Assembly: GCA_964036045.1 (NCBI GenBank) | Contig: OZ038388.1 | Span: forward strand, 381,501-445,500 | Direction: 5' to 3' | Origin: Eutreptiella sp. 'Long Island Sound 2002' | Taxonomy: Eukaryota; Euglenozoa; Euglenophyceae; Eutreptiales; Eutreptiaceae | DNA length: 64,000 nucleotides | Part shown: one piece after another, positions 1 through 12,976 of the stretch | Layout: every line of letters begins with the position of its first letter | Numbering within the stretch: the stretch's first letter is position 1 | The notes under the pieces: generated by a model | Seen by the model: only the letters and a program-made list of their open reading frames with translations | The model's database searches: none | What the model was told of the DNA's origin: nothing | Position numbers and translations under genes: made by a program

Positions 1-1567
1 TGTCCTGCCCATGTTGGGTTGGGGACTTGGTGACCAGTGACGATAAATATCCTCATTTCTTCAAGGGCTTGGCACCGAACATCCACCTTGGAACTTTGCC
101 CTGTTATTGAGTTTTGTTGACCATGGAACCCAGGGCATGCGGCTTTGGGCCGTGCAAAGTCTTGGCCATGTGTTTGTATTGTGCCATCAGAATATTTCTT
201 CCTCATTTTCCGCATTCCAATTTTTATGTACTGTTACAGTACCATCCTCCCAGGGAGGGTTGGGGGGATCGTCACTTGGCAACCGTCCTCTCCGGGGGGG
301 GGGTGGGGCAGGTGGGGCAATTGCAAGTTGGGGGGGGGGGGGGCTGAGTAGGTGTGCCGTTTGGTATTTCCAGGTGTATGCATTGGTTTGAGTTTTGAGG
401 AACAAATTGTTTGCATGGCTCGTCTCAAGCCTAAAGTTACTTGCGTTAGGGGGGCGGGGGGGCGTTGGACACAGTCAGATCAGACGGACCAAGTACAGTA
501 CAGATGGTCAGCTATCTCAGAGTCACCTCTGCTGTTGTGTCATCACCAGCTGATGACTTTTTGCTTATTACGTCACAATCACAAGTTTCTGTGGTGCCTG
601 AGACACAACTGTCTCAGTCTGCTCTGTGCCTGATCAGCGACCCGAGCAGCAAAAAACCGTAAGATGGCGTTTGAGGGAGACACCGACATGCTAATGATTC
701 TATGTTTGCTGCTTGGGCGAAGTGGAGGGACGATGTGGCCAACACGTACACTGCGTTTTATAGTACTGACGAAGCTCAGGGGCATGGCAGGAAAGGGCAC
801 ACACCGCTCACATAAGTTATTTGATTCATGTCATCTATCCTGGCCGGCTCACAAGAAACCTAGATATGAATGGTTCTAATTTTGCACTGGAAAGTGCACA
901 ATATGTGTAGTGCGCGTGTTTTTTGCAGAGTTGCACCTGATTCAACCGCAGAGTTTGTCGGTGTTTTGGTCGTTAGGGTACATCATTATCACTTTCTCTC
1001 TCCCCCTCTCTTTGTCAATTGAGGACCATACAGTGAGCGGTGCTGGCGCGCGAGGGTTGTAAGATGCAATATATCACCTGGTGGAGTTCATGGGCAGATT
1101 TTCCCCGACCGGGGTTACTGGGGTTTACCTTGTACCCGTGAGCAATGTCAAGGTGCTTCCCTGGGTACTCTGTTGAGGGGTGCCTAAGGGAAGATGTGAT
1201 GCTCTGTTCTGTCCCACTGGGCCAGTGCCAACCGACGGGTGACGGGACTACGGATATCCCTTCGCCGTGCAGCGTATTCTCAGATTGAGTATTTGTGGGG
1301 GGTGCTTGTGGGGGGGTTGAGCGAGAACTGCAGGGCCTGGGGGCAGCATCTTTGATGACTTGCATGGTGCGCGCAGACCCTGTTGTGTGAGGGCAGAGCT
1401 GCTTGGCAGCGGAGCTTGGACAAGAACATGCAGTGTGCTGCAGGCGGTTTGTGCCTTACCGTTGGTGGTGACAGGGCCTGGTTTGATCGCCTCTGTCGTG
1501 CTTGATGGGCCATTTGGGCGATCTGAATGTGCCGTTCTCTTGTCTGTGACAGCACGGACGGCATGAC
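1..1567. other. Upstream flank, no supported gene
   Basis: No convincing gene is visible here. There is a G-rich tract at about 293-344 and short open stretches in several frames without recognisable domains. A stretch near 697-834 can be read as an open frame with a protein-like composition (AAWAKWRDDVANTYTAFY), but it has no defined start, and I do not assign it. The region should contain the promoter of the gene starting at 1568; I see no clear TATA box within 100 bases of that ATG. Confidence 0.4.
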
Positions 1568-4500
1568 ATGCGACACTTTGTGTCGTTGCTGCACTTCTGC
1601 GTGCTTCTCTTGGCCGGCATCCCCCCGTGCGGGACTACTGCCACGCCGACTCCCACAGCCACAGCAACACTGACAGCGACATTTACACCGACAGTGACAC
1701 CGACAGTGACACCCACAATCACACCCACACCCTCGACTACCCCATCGCCTACACCAACCACCACACCCAGCGCAAGTCCCACCTCTACGCCCACCGTAAC
1801 GCCCAGCATCACACCCACTGTCACGCCGTCCATAACGCCTACTCCTACCCCAACCATCACACCCAGTGTCACACCCACAATGACACCCACGGCTTCACCA
1901 AGCGCATCGCCCACGGTCACTCCCAGCGTGACGCCTACCACCACACCGACAGTCACGCCAACAGTTACACCGACAGTGACACCGACAGTGAGCCCCACAG
2001 CTACACCCACAATCACACCCACACCCTCGACTACCCCATCGCTCACACCAACCACCACACCCAGCGCAAGTCCCACCTCTACACCCACCGTTACGCCCAG
2101 CATCACACCCACTGTCACGCCGTCCATAACGCCTACCGCCACCCCAACCATCACACCCAGTGCCACACCCACAATGACACCCACGGCTTCACCAAGCGCA
2201 TCGCCCACGGTCACTCCCAGCGTGACGCCTACCACCACACCGACAGTCACACCAACAGTTACACCGACAGTGACACCGACAGTGAGCCCCACAGCTACAC
2301 CCACAATCACACCCACACCCTCGACTACCCCATCGCTCACACCAACCACCACACCCAGCGCAAGTCCCACCTCTACACCCACTGTTACGCCCAGCATCAC
2401 ACCCACTGTCACGCCGTCTATAACGCCTACTCCTACCCCAACCATCACACCCAGCGCCACACCCACAATGACACCCACGGCTTCACCAAGCGCATCGCCC
2501 ACGGTCACTCCCAGCGTGACGCCTACCACAACACCGACAGTCACACCAACAGTTACACCGACGGTGACACCGACAGTGAGCCCCACATCTACACCCACAA
2601 TCACACCCACACCCTCGACTAGCCCATCGCTCACACCAACCACCACACCCAGCGCAAGTCCCACCTCTACACCCACCGTTACGCCCAGCATCACTGCCAC
2701 TGTCACGCCGTCCATAACGCCTACCCCCACCCCAACCATCACACCCAGTGTCACACCCACAATGACACCCACGGCTTCACCAAGCGCATCGCCCACGGTC
2801 ACTCCCAGCGTGACGCCTACCACCACACCGAAAATCACACCAACAGTTACACCGACAGTGACACCGACAGTGAGCCCCACAGCTACACCCACAATCACAC
2901 CCACACCCTCGACTAGCCCATCGCTCACACCAACCACCACACCCAGCGCAAGTCCCACCTCTACACCCACTGTTACGCCCAGCATCACACCCACTGTCAC
3001 GCCGTCTATAACGCCTACTCCTACCCCAACCATCACACCCAGTGCCACACCCACAATGACACCCACTGCTTCACCAAGCGCATCGCCCACGGTCACTCCC
3101 AGCGTGACGCCTACCACAACACCGACAATCACACCAACAGTTACACCGACGGTGACACCGACAGTGAGCCCCACAGCTACACCCACAATCACACCCACAC
3201 CCTCGACTACCCCATCGCTCACACCAACCACCACACCCAGCGCAAGTCCCACCTCTACACCCACTGTTACACCCAGCATCACACCCACTGTCACGCCGTC
3301 CATAACGCCTACCCCCATCCAAACCATCACAGCCACACCCACAGTCACGCCAACAGTTACACCGACAGTGACACCGACAGTGAGTCCCACAGCTACACCC
3401 ACAATCACACCCACACCCTCGACCAGCCCATCGCTCACACCAACCACCACACCCAGCGCAAGTCCCACCTCTACACCCACTGTTACGCCCAGCATCACAC
3501 CCACTGTGACGCCGTCCATAACGCCTACCCCCACCCAATCCCTCACAGCCACACCCACAGTCACACCAACAGTTACACCGACAGTGACATCGACAGTCAC
3601 GCCAACAGGTACACCCACAGTTACACCCACACCCTCGACCACCCCATCGCTCACACCAACCCCCACACCCAGCGCAAGTCCCACCTCTACACCCACCATT
3701 ACACCAAGCATCACAGCCACTGTCACGCCGTCCATAACGCCTACCCCCACCCCAACCATCACAGCGACACCCACACTCACGCCAACAGTTACACCGACAG
3801 TGACACCGACAGTGACCCCTACAGCTACACCCACAATCACACCCACACCCTCGACTACCCCATCGCTCACACCAACCACCACACCCAGCGCAAGTCCCAC
3901 CTCTACACCCACTGTTACACCCAGCATCACACCCACTGTCACGCAGTCCATAACGCCTACTGCCACCCCAACCATCACACCCAGTGCCACACCCACAATG
4001 ACACCCACGGCTTCACCAAGTCCATCGCCCACGGTCACTCCCAGCGTGACGCCTACCACAACACCGACAGTCACACCAACAGTTACACCGACAGTGACAC
4101 CGACAGTGAGCCCCACAGCTACACCCACAATCACACCCACACCCTCGACTACCCCATCGCCCACACCAACCACCACACCCAGCGCAAGTCCCACCTCTAC
4201 ACCCACTGTTACGCCCAGCATCACACCCACTGTCACGCCGTCCATAACGCCTACCCCCACCCCAACCATCACACCCAGTGTCACACCCACAATGACACCC
4301 ACGGCTTCACCAAGCGCATCGCCCACGGTCACTCCCAGCGTGACGCCTACCACCACACCGACAGTCACACCAACAGTTACACCGACAGTGACACGGACAG
4401 GGAGCCCCACAGCTACACCCACAATCACACCCACACCCTCGACTACCCCATCGCTCACACCAACCACCACACCCAGCGCAAGTCCCACCTCTACACCCAC

Positions 4501-7500
4501 TGTTACGCCCAGCATCACACCCACTGTCACGCCGTCCATAACGCCTACCCCCACCCCAACCATCACACCCAGTGTCACACCCACAATGACACCCACGGCT
4601 TCACCAAGCGCATCGCCCACGGTCACTCCCAGCGTGACGCCTACCACAACGGGGACAGTCACACCAACAGTTACACCGACAGTGACACCGACAGTGAGCC
4701 CCACAGCTACACCCACAATCACACCCACACCCTCGACTACCCCATCGCTCACACCAACCACCACACCCAGCGCAAGTCCCACCTCTACACCCACTGTTAC
4801 GCCCAGCATCACACCCACTGTCACGCCGTCCATAACGCCTACCCCCACCCAAACCCTCACAGCCACACCCACAGTCACACCAACAGTTACACCGACGGTG
4901 ACACCGACAGTCACGCCAACTGGTACACCCACAAGTACACCCACACCCTCGACTACCCCATCGCTCACACCAACCACCACACCCAGCGCAAGTCCCACCT
5001 CTACACCCACTATTACACCAAGCATCACACCCACCCTCACGCCGTCCATAACGCCTACCCCCACCCAAACCATCACAGCCACACCCACAGTCACACCAAC
5101 AGTTACACCGACAGTGACACCGACAGTGAGCCCCACAGCTACACCCACAATCACACCCACACCGTCGACTACCCCATCGCCTACACCAACCACCACAACC
5201 AGCGCAAGTCCCACCTCTACACCCACTGTTACTCCCAGCATCACACCCACTGTCACGCCGTCCATAACGCCTACCCCCAGCCCAACCATCAGCCCCAGCC
5301 CCACACCCACAATAACGCCCACGGCTTCACCAAGCGCATCGCCCACGGTCACTCCCAGCGTGACGCCTACCACAACACCGACAGTCACGCCAACAGTGAC
5401 ACCGACAGTGACACCGACAGTGAGCCCCACAGCTACACCCACAATCACACCCACACCCTCGACTACCCCATCGCTCACACCAACCACCACACTCAGCGCA
5501 AGTCCCACCTCTACACCCACTGTTACGCCCAGCATCACACCCACTGTCACGCCGTCCATAACGCCTACCCCTACCCCAACCATCACACCCAGTGCCACAC
5601 CCACAATGACACCCACGGCTTCACCAAGCGCATCGCCCACGGTCACTCCCAGCGTGACGCCTACCACAACACCGACAGTCACACCAACAGTTACACCGAC
5701 AGTGACACCGACAGTGAGCCCCACAGCTACACCCACAATCACACCCACACCCTCGACTACCCCATCGCCCACACCAACCACCACACCCAGCGCAAGTCCC
5801 ACCTCTACACCCACTGTTACGCCCAGCATCACACCCACTGTCACGCCGTCCATAACGCCTACCCCCACCCCAACCATCACACCCAGTGTCACAGACACAA
5901 TGACACCCACGGCTTCACCAAGCGCATCGCCCACGGTCACTCCCAGCGTGACGCCTACCACCACACCGACAGTCACACCAACAGTTACACCGACAGTGAC
6001 ACGGACAGGGAGCCCCACAGCTACACCCACAATCACACCCACACCCTCGACTACCCCATCGCTCACACCAACCACCACACCCAGCGCAAGTCCCACCTCT
6101 ACACCCACTGTTACGCCCAGCATCACACCCACTGTCACGCCGTCCATAACGCCTACCCCCACCCAAACCCTCACAGCCACACCCACAGTCACACCAACAG
6201 TTACACCGACGGTGACACCGACAGTCACGCCAACTGGTACACCCACAAGTACACCCACACCCTCGACTACCCCATCGCTCACACCAACCACCACACCCAG
6301 CGCAAGTCCCACCTCTACACCCACTATTACACCAAGCATCACACCCACCCTCACGCCGTCCATAACGCCTACCCCCACCCAAACCATCACAGCCACACCC
6401 ACAGTCACACCAACAGTTACACCGACAGTGACACCGACAGTGAGCCCCACAGCTACACCCACAATCACACCCACACCGTCGACTACCCCATCGCCTACAC
6501 CAACCACCACAACCAGCGCAAGTCCCACCTCTACACCCACTGTTACTCCCAGCATCACACCCACTGTCACGCCGTCCATAACGCTTACCCCCACCCCAAC
6601 CATCAGCCCCAGCCCCACACCCACAATAACGCCCACGGCTTCACCAAGCGCATCGCCCACGGTCACTCCCAGCGTGACGCCTACCACAACACCGACAGTC
6701 ACGCCAACAGTGACACCGACAGTGACACCGACAGTGAGCCCCACAGCTACACCCACAATCACACCCACACCCTCGACTACCCCATCGCTCACACCAACCA
6801 CCACACTCAGCGCAAGTCCCACCTCTACACCCACTGTTACGCCCAGCATCACACCCACTGTCACGCCGTCCATAACGCCTACCCCTACCCCAACCATCAC
6901 ACCCAGTGCCACACCCACAATGACACCCACGGCTTCACCAAGCGCATCGCCCACGGTCACTCCCAGCGCGACGCCTACCACAACACCGACAGTCACACCA
7001 ACAGTTACACCGACAGTGACACCGACAGTGAGCCCCACAGCTACACCCACAATCACACCCACACCCTCGACTACCCCATCGCCTACACCAACCACCACAC
7101 CCAGCGCAAGTCCCACCTCTACACCGACCATTACACCCAGCATCACACCCACTGTGACGCCGTCCATAACGCCTACCCCCACCCCAACCATCACAGCCAC
7201 ACCCACAGTCACACCAACAGTTACACCGACAGTGTCACCGACAGTGAGCCCCACAGCTACACCCACAATCACACCCACACCCTCGACTACCCCATCGCTC
7301 ACACCAACCACCACACCCAGCGCAAGTCCCACCTCTACACCCACCGTTACACCCAGTATCACACCCACTGTCACGCCGTCCATAACGCCTACCCCCACCC
7401 CAACCATCACACCCAGTGCCACACCCACAATGACACCCACGGCTTCACCAAGCGCATCGCCCACGGTCACTCCCAGCGTGACGCCTACCACAACACCGAC

Positions 7501-10500
7501 AGTCACGCCAACAGTTACACCGACAGTGACACCGACAGTAAGCCCCACATCTACACCCACAATCACACCCACACCCTCGACTACCCCATCGCCTACACCA
7601 ACCACCACAACCAGCGCAAGTCCCACCTTTACACCCACTGTTACTCCCAGCATCACACCCACTGTGACGCCGTCCATAACGCCTACCCCTACCCCAACCA
7701 TCACACCCAGCGCCACACCCACAATGACACCCACGGCTTCACCAAGCGCATCGCCCACGGTCACTCCCAGCGTGACGCATACCACCACACCGACAGTCAC
7801 ACCAACAGTTACACCGACGGTGACACCGACAGTGAGCCCCACAGCTACACCCACAATCACACCCACACCCTCGACTACCCCATCGCCTACACCAACCACC
7901 ACACCCAGCGCAAGTCCCACCTCTACACTGACCGTTACACCCAGCATCACACCCACTGTGACGCCGTCCATAACGCCTACCCCCACCCCAACCATCACAG
8001 CCACACCCACAGTCACACCAACACTTACACCGACAGTGACACCGACAGTAAGCCCCACAGCTACACCCACAATCACACCCACACCCTCGACTACCCCATC
8101 GCCTACACCAACCACCACACCCAGCGCAAGTCCCACCTCTACACCGACCGTTACACCCAGCATCACACCCACTGTGACGCCGTCCATAACGCCTACCCCC
8201 ACCCCAACCATCACAGCCACACCCACAGTCACACCAACACTTACACCGACAGTAACACCGACAGTAAGCCCCACAGCTACACCCACAATCACACCCACAC
8301 CCTCGACTACCCCATCGCTCACACCAACCACCACACCCAGCGCAAGTCCCACCTCTACACCCACTGTTACTCCCAGCATCACACCCACTGTCACGCCGTC
8401 CATAACGCCTACCCCTACACCAACCATCAGCCCCAGCGCCACACCCACAATGACACCCACGGCTTCACCAAGCGCATCGCCCACGGTCACCCCCAGCCTG
8501 ACGCCTACCACAACACCGACAGTCACGCCAACAGTTACACCGACAGTGACACCAACAGTAAGCCCCACAGCTACACCCACAATCACACCCACACCCTCGA
8601 CTACCCCATCGCCTACACCAACCAACACACCCAGCGCAAGTCCCACGACTACACCCACCGTTACGCCCAGCATCACACCCACTGTGACGCCGTCCATAAC
8701 GCCTACCCCTACCCCAACCATCACAGCCACAGCCACAGTCACACCAACACTTATACCGACAGTAACACTGACAGTGAGCCCCACAGCTACACCCACAATC
8801 ACACCCACACCCTCGACTACCCCATCGCCTACACCAACCACCGCACCCAGCGCAAGTCCCACCTTTACACCCACTGTTACTCCCAGCATCACACCCACTG
8901 TCACGCCGTCCATAACGCCTACCCCCACCGCAACCATCAGCCCCAGCGCCACACCCACAATGACACCCACGGCTTCACCAAGCGCATCGCCCACGGTCAC
9001 TCCCAGCGTGACGCCTACCACCACACCGACAGTCACGCCAACACCGACAGTAAGCCCCACAGCTACACCCACAATCACACCCACACCCTCCACTACCCCA
9101 TCGCTCACACCAACCACCACACCCAGCGCAAGTCCGACCTCTACACCCACTGTTACTCCCAGCATCACACCCACTGTCACTCCGTCCATAACGCCTACCC
9201 CTACACCAACCATCAGCCCCAGCGCCACACCCACAATGACACCCACGGCTTCACCAAGCGCATCGCCCACGGTCACTCCCAGCCTGACGCCTACCACAAC
9301 ACCGACAGTCACGCCAACAGTGACACCGACAGTGACACCAACAGTAAGCCCCACAGCTACACCCACAATCACACCCACACCCTCGACTACCCCATCGCCT
9401 ACACCAACCAACACACCCAGCGCAAGTCCCACGACTACACCCACCGTTACGCCCAGCATCACACCCACTGTGACGCCGTCCATAACGCCTACCCCTACTC
9501 CAACCATCACAGCCACACCCACAGTCACACCAACACTTACACCGACAGTAACACCGACAGTAAGCCCCACAGCTACACCCACAATCACACCCACACCCTC
9601 GACTACCCCATCGCCTACACCAACCACCACAACCAGCTCAAGTCCCACCTTTACACCCACTGTTACTCCCAGCATCACACCCACTGTCACGCCGTCCATA
9701 ACGCCTACCCCCACCCCAACCATCAGCCCCAGCGCCACACCCACAATGACACCCACGGCTTCACCAAGTCCATCGCCCACGGTCACTCCCAGCGTGACGC
9801 CTACCACCACACCGACAGTCACGCCAACAGTTACACCGACAGTGACACCGACAGTAAGCCCCACATCTACACCCACAATCACACCCACACCCTCCACTAC
9901 CCCATCGCTCACACCAACCACCACACCCAGCGCAAGTCCCACCTCTACACCCACTGTTACGCCCAGCATCACACCCACTGTCACGCTGTCCATAACACCT
10001 ACCCCTACCCCAACCATCAGCCCCAGCGCCACACCCACAATGACACCCACGGCTTCACCAAGCGCATCGCCCACGGTCACTCCCAGCGTGACGCCTACCA
10101 CAACACCGACAGTCACGCCAACAGTTACACCGACAGTGACACCAACAGTGAGCCCCACAGCTACACCCACAATCACACCCACACCCTCGACTACCCCATC
10201 GCCTACACCAACCACCACACCCAGCGCAAGTCCCACCTCTACACCCACTGTTACTCCCAGCATCACACCCACTGTCACGCCGTCCATAACGCCTACCCCC
10301 ACCCCAACCATCACACCCAGTGCCACACCCACAATGACACCCACGGCTTCACCAAGTCCATCGCCCACAGTCACTCCCAGCGTGACGCCTACCACCTCAC
10401 CAACAGTCACACCAACAATTACACCGACGGTGACACCGACAGTGAGCCCCACAGCTACACCCACAATCACACCCACACCATCGACAACCGCATCGCTCAC

Positions 10501-11047
10501 ACCAACCACTCCACCCAGCGCAAGTCCCACCTCTACACCAACCACCACACCCAGCGTCACACCCACAATGACGCCCACACCTTCAGCCAGCCCCACTCCC
10601 ACCGTCTCTGCCAGCTTGACACCTTCGTCTACTCCGACACGGACATCTACAGTCACACGAACAATTACGCCGACATTCACAGCCACACTCACACCCTCAT
10701 CCACACAGTCACACACCCCGACGCCGACACCTAGTCCCACTGCAACACTATTACTCACCAGCAGTCCTACACCGTCAGAAACAACGTTTACTGCCACACC
10801 CACAGCAGTACAGACCGTGACACATACGCTGACTATGTCGCCCACACCCACGCCTACGCCTACCCCGACTGCAACCCCCTCAGTGACGTGTACTTCACTG
10901 CCTACGGTGGCACCCACGGGTACGCTGTCTCCCGTGATAAGCAGGACAGCGACACCGACACGTATCAGTACACCATCGAGGGGCCCCTCGCGCACACCGA
11001 CTGCAAGGTTTGAGATCGTACTCATCAAATATGTTGTCGATGACCAG
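1568..11047 (+). CDS. Exon 1 of giant secreted Thr/Pro-rich glycoprotein gene
   Basis: The frame opens with a classic signal peptide: Met-Arg, then a hydrophobic core ([15 protein letters not shown]) and a small-residue cleavage region near residue 22-25. About 3,100 residues follow that are almost entirely Thr, Pro, Ser, Ala, Val and Ile in TP-x-x steps. The DNA is a tandem array with a period near 0.3 kb, roughly 30 copies. Such mucin-like or hydroxyproline-rich backbones are typically heavily O-glycosylated and serve in walls, mucilage or adhesion. The last residues leave the repeat ([14 protein letters not shown]) and end at a candidate donor CAG|gtcggt at 11047, phase 0; read through, the frame stops at 11056. 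I chose this ATG because it gives the signal peptide. The antisense frame is also open but lacks that feature. Joining to the later exons is inference. Confidence 0.75.
1640..10560 (+). repeat. Coding tandem repeat (~0.3 kb higher-order unit)
   Basis: Near-identical blocks recur about every 300 bases. They are recognisable by the phrases ACCCTCGACTACCCCATCGC, CACGGCTTCACCAAGCGCAT and AGCATCACACCCACTGTCAC. Some blocks are shortened to about 240-260 bases by loss of the AATGACACCCACGGC segment. Unit lengths stay multiples of three, which keeps the frame open. Neighbouring units share private variants, as between about 4600-5300 and 5915-6600, which suggests recent segmental duplication within the array. 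Confidence 0.9.
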
Positions 11048-11327
11048 GTCGGTTAGACAGCCCTCCTCTGTGCTCATCCGCAATACTTCATTTCTGATCG
11101 GATTCCAGAAATGCAAGGGGCACACTCTCTGCTGTGCGTTTCCGGGATCAGGGCGGAGAACGCCCCCTGAGAGTCACCCACCAGCCCGAAGGGCTGAAGG
11201 CCGCCTAGAGTTCCCATCACCAAGTTTGGATGTCAGTGTAATGACAAACTTACGGGAGAAAGAAGTAGGGGTGGTGGCGGGCGTTGTGCACATTTCCACC
11301 CCGTGAAGCGCGGTGTTCGTTCAAAAT

Positions 11328-12976
11328 CACCTCAAAGGGGGGGGGGGGGGGTTGGGGGGCAGGGGTCAAAACTACTTTGCGTATTGCGGCCGCTGTGTGT
11401 GGATTTGGACCCAGGTCCGGGGCAACTTTTGGACACATGGACCCCCTAACCTATGGCAGGGGTCCTCGGTCCAAACTCCGGGTACCCCCGGTCGCCCCCC
11501 CCCCCCCCCTATGGGCCCCTATGGCCGGTGAGGACGGGGCCGTTTTCACGTTGGATAAGGCTGTTTAGTGGCACCTGCAAATTTTCCAAAACTCGAGTTT
11601 TTCCAAAACCCTTCTGTCGCCCCTGGGGTGGGTTTGGGTGCCCATTTGGTGACAAAGTTACTTGAGCCACGTAGTGGCTGCTAGGCCCATATAGCCCGAG
11701 CCATGGCCCCTCCGAAAGCCCCAAAATTTCTGTTGTGTAGACTGTTTAGTGACACATGCAAATTTTCCAAAATTCGACTTTTCCGAAACCCTTCTGTTGC
11801 CCTTGGGATGGGTTTGGGTCATGAATTGGTGACAATACGGGTACTTGAGCACCCATGGGGACCCACGTAGTGGCCGCTAGGCCCATGTACCCCGACCCGT
11901 GGGCCCCCCCAAAGCCCCAAAATTGCTGTTCTGTAGGCTGTTTACTGGCACCTGCAAATTTTGCAAAATTCGGCTTTTTCCGAAACCCTTCTGTCGCCCC
12001 CAGGATAGGTTTGGGTGATCATTTGGTGACAATACGGGTACTTGAGCATCCATAGGGACCCACGTAGTGGCCGCTAGGCCCATGTACCCCGCCCCCCGAA
12101 AGCCCCAAAATTCCTATTTGTAGGCGGTTCAGTGGCACCTGATGTGTGCACAAACTGCATAAGCAGTTTACCACCCTCTGCAGCTCAAAAAGGGAAATTT
12201 TTTTAATTTTTTTTCGATGTTCTGACCATTCACGATATTCACAATATCCTATGTAAAGCATGTTTTAGACCCTCGTTATGTGTTTTTCACCCTATTTGGG
12301 TGTTTGGAGGGAAAGGGGGGGGGGGCTCCGTAGTGGGCTGGGGCACAACCTGCTTATGCAGTTTTCCACCCTCTGCAGCTCAAAAATGGAAATTTCCAAA
12401 ACAGGTTTTTTTGATATTCTGACCATTCACAATGGTCAAATATCCTGTGTAAAGCATGTTATACACCCTCTTTATGTGTTTTTCACCCTATTTGGGTGTT
12501 TGGACGGGGGCAAGGGGCAGGGGCACAACCTGTTTGTGCAGTTTTCCACCCTCGGCAGCCCAAAAATGGAATTTTCTGAAACCGATTTTTTGGATATTCT
12601 CACCATTCACAATGATCAAATATCCTATGTAAAGCAGGTTTTAGACCCTCTGTATGTGTTTTTCACCCTATTTGGGTGTTGGAGGGGGGCTGAGGCGTCT
12701 CCAAAGGGGCTGGGGCACAACCTGCTTACGCAATATTCGACCCTCTGCAGCTCGAAAATTGAAATTTTCAAAACCGTTTTTGTTTGTTACTCTGACCATT
12801 CACAATGATCAAATACCCTATGTAAATCATGTTTTACACGCTCTGTATGTGTTTTTCACCCTATTTGGGTGTTTGGACGGGGGTGGTGTGCTTCTGAATG
12901 ACCTTGTGACTAACTGCCGAATTGACCGACTGTGCCCCCTCTCTCTTCGAGGTGCCTTGCCGATAGGCAATAGAGT
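11328..12976 (+). mobile_element. Helentron/HINE-like non-autonomous element, copy 1
   Basis: The left end begins CACCTCAAAGG directly after a T. The right end carries the inverted counterpart CTCTCTTCGAGGTG (12941-12954), then a small hairpin (TTGCC-GATA-GGCAA) and ends in CAATAGAGT before TT. The terminal inverted repeat is therefore asymmetric: at the tip on the left and about 20 bases inside on the right. The interior is tandem modules: about three units of about 190 bases (roughly 11560-12125) and four of about 187 bases (roughly 12130-12890). Asymmetric inverted repeats, a 3' hairpin, internal minisatellites and T-T insertion without target duplication are described for Helentron-associated elements. 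Two other copies lie in this window. No transposase is present. It lies in proposed intron 1. Confidence 0.55.
12130..12890 (+). repeat. Four ~187-bp tandem units inside HINE copy 1
   Basis: Each unit runs from CACAACCTGC/TTATGCAGTTTTCCACCCTC through CTGACCATTCACAATG and TCAAATATCCTATGTAAAGC to TTTTTCACCCTATTTGGGTG. Related units occur in reverse orientation at about 55800-56110 inside HINE copy 3, so the module belongs to the element family. Confidence 0.8.

Noticed and set aside
10750-11010. A second + frame over the end of exon 1 looks protein-like ([20 protein letters not shown])
   Set aside because: Its strong C at third positions is a by-product of the Thr/Pro frame, whose codons have C in the middle. 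The same frame has stops within the repeat array.
1456-11028. Antisense open frame of 3,190 codons (Gly/Val repeats)
   Set aside because: It lacks a signal peptide or any non-repeat domain, whereas the + frame begins with a convincing signal peptide and leaves the repeat at a phase-compatible donor.
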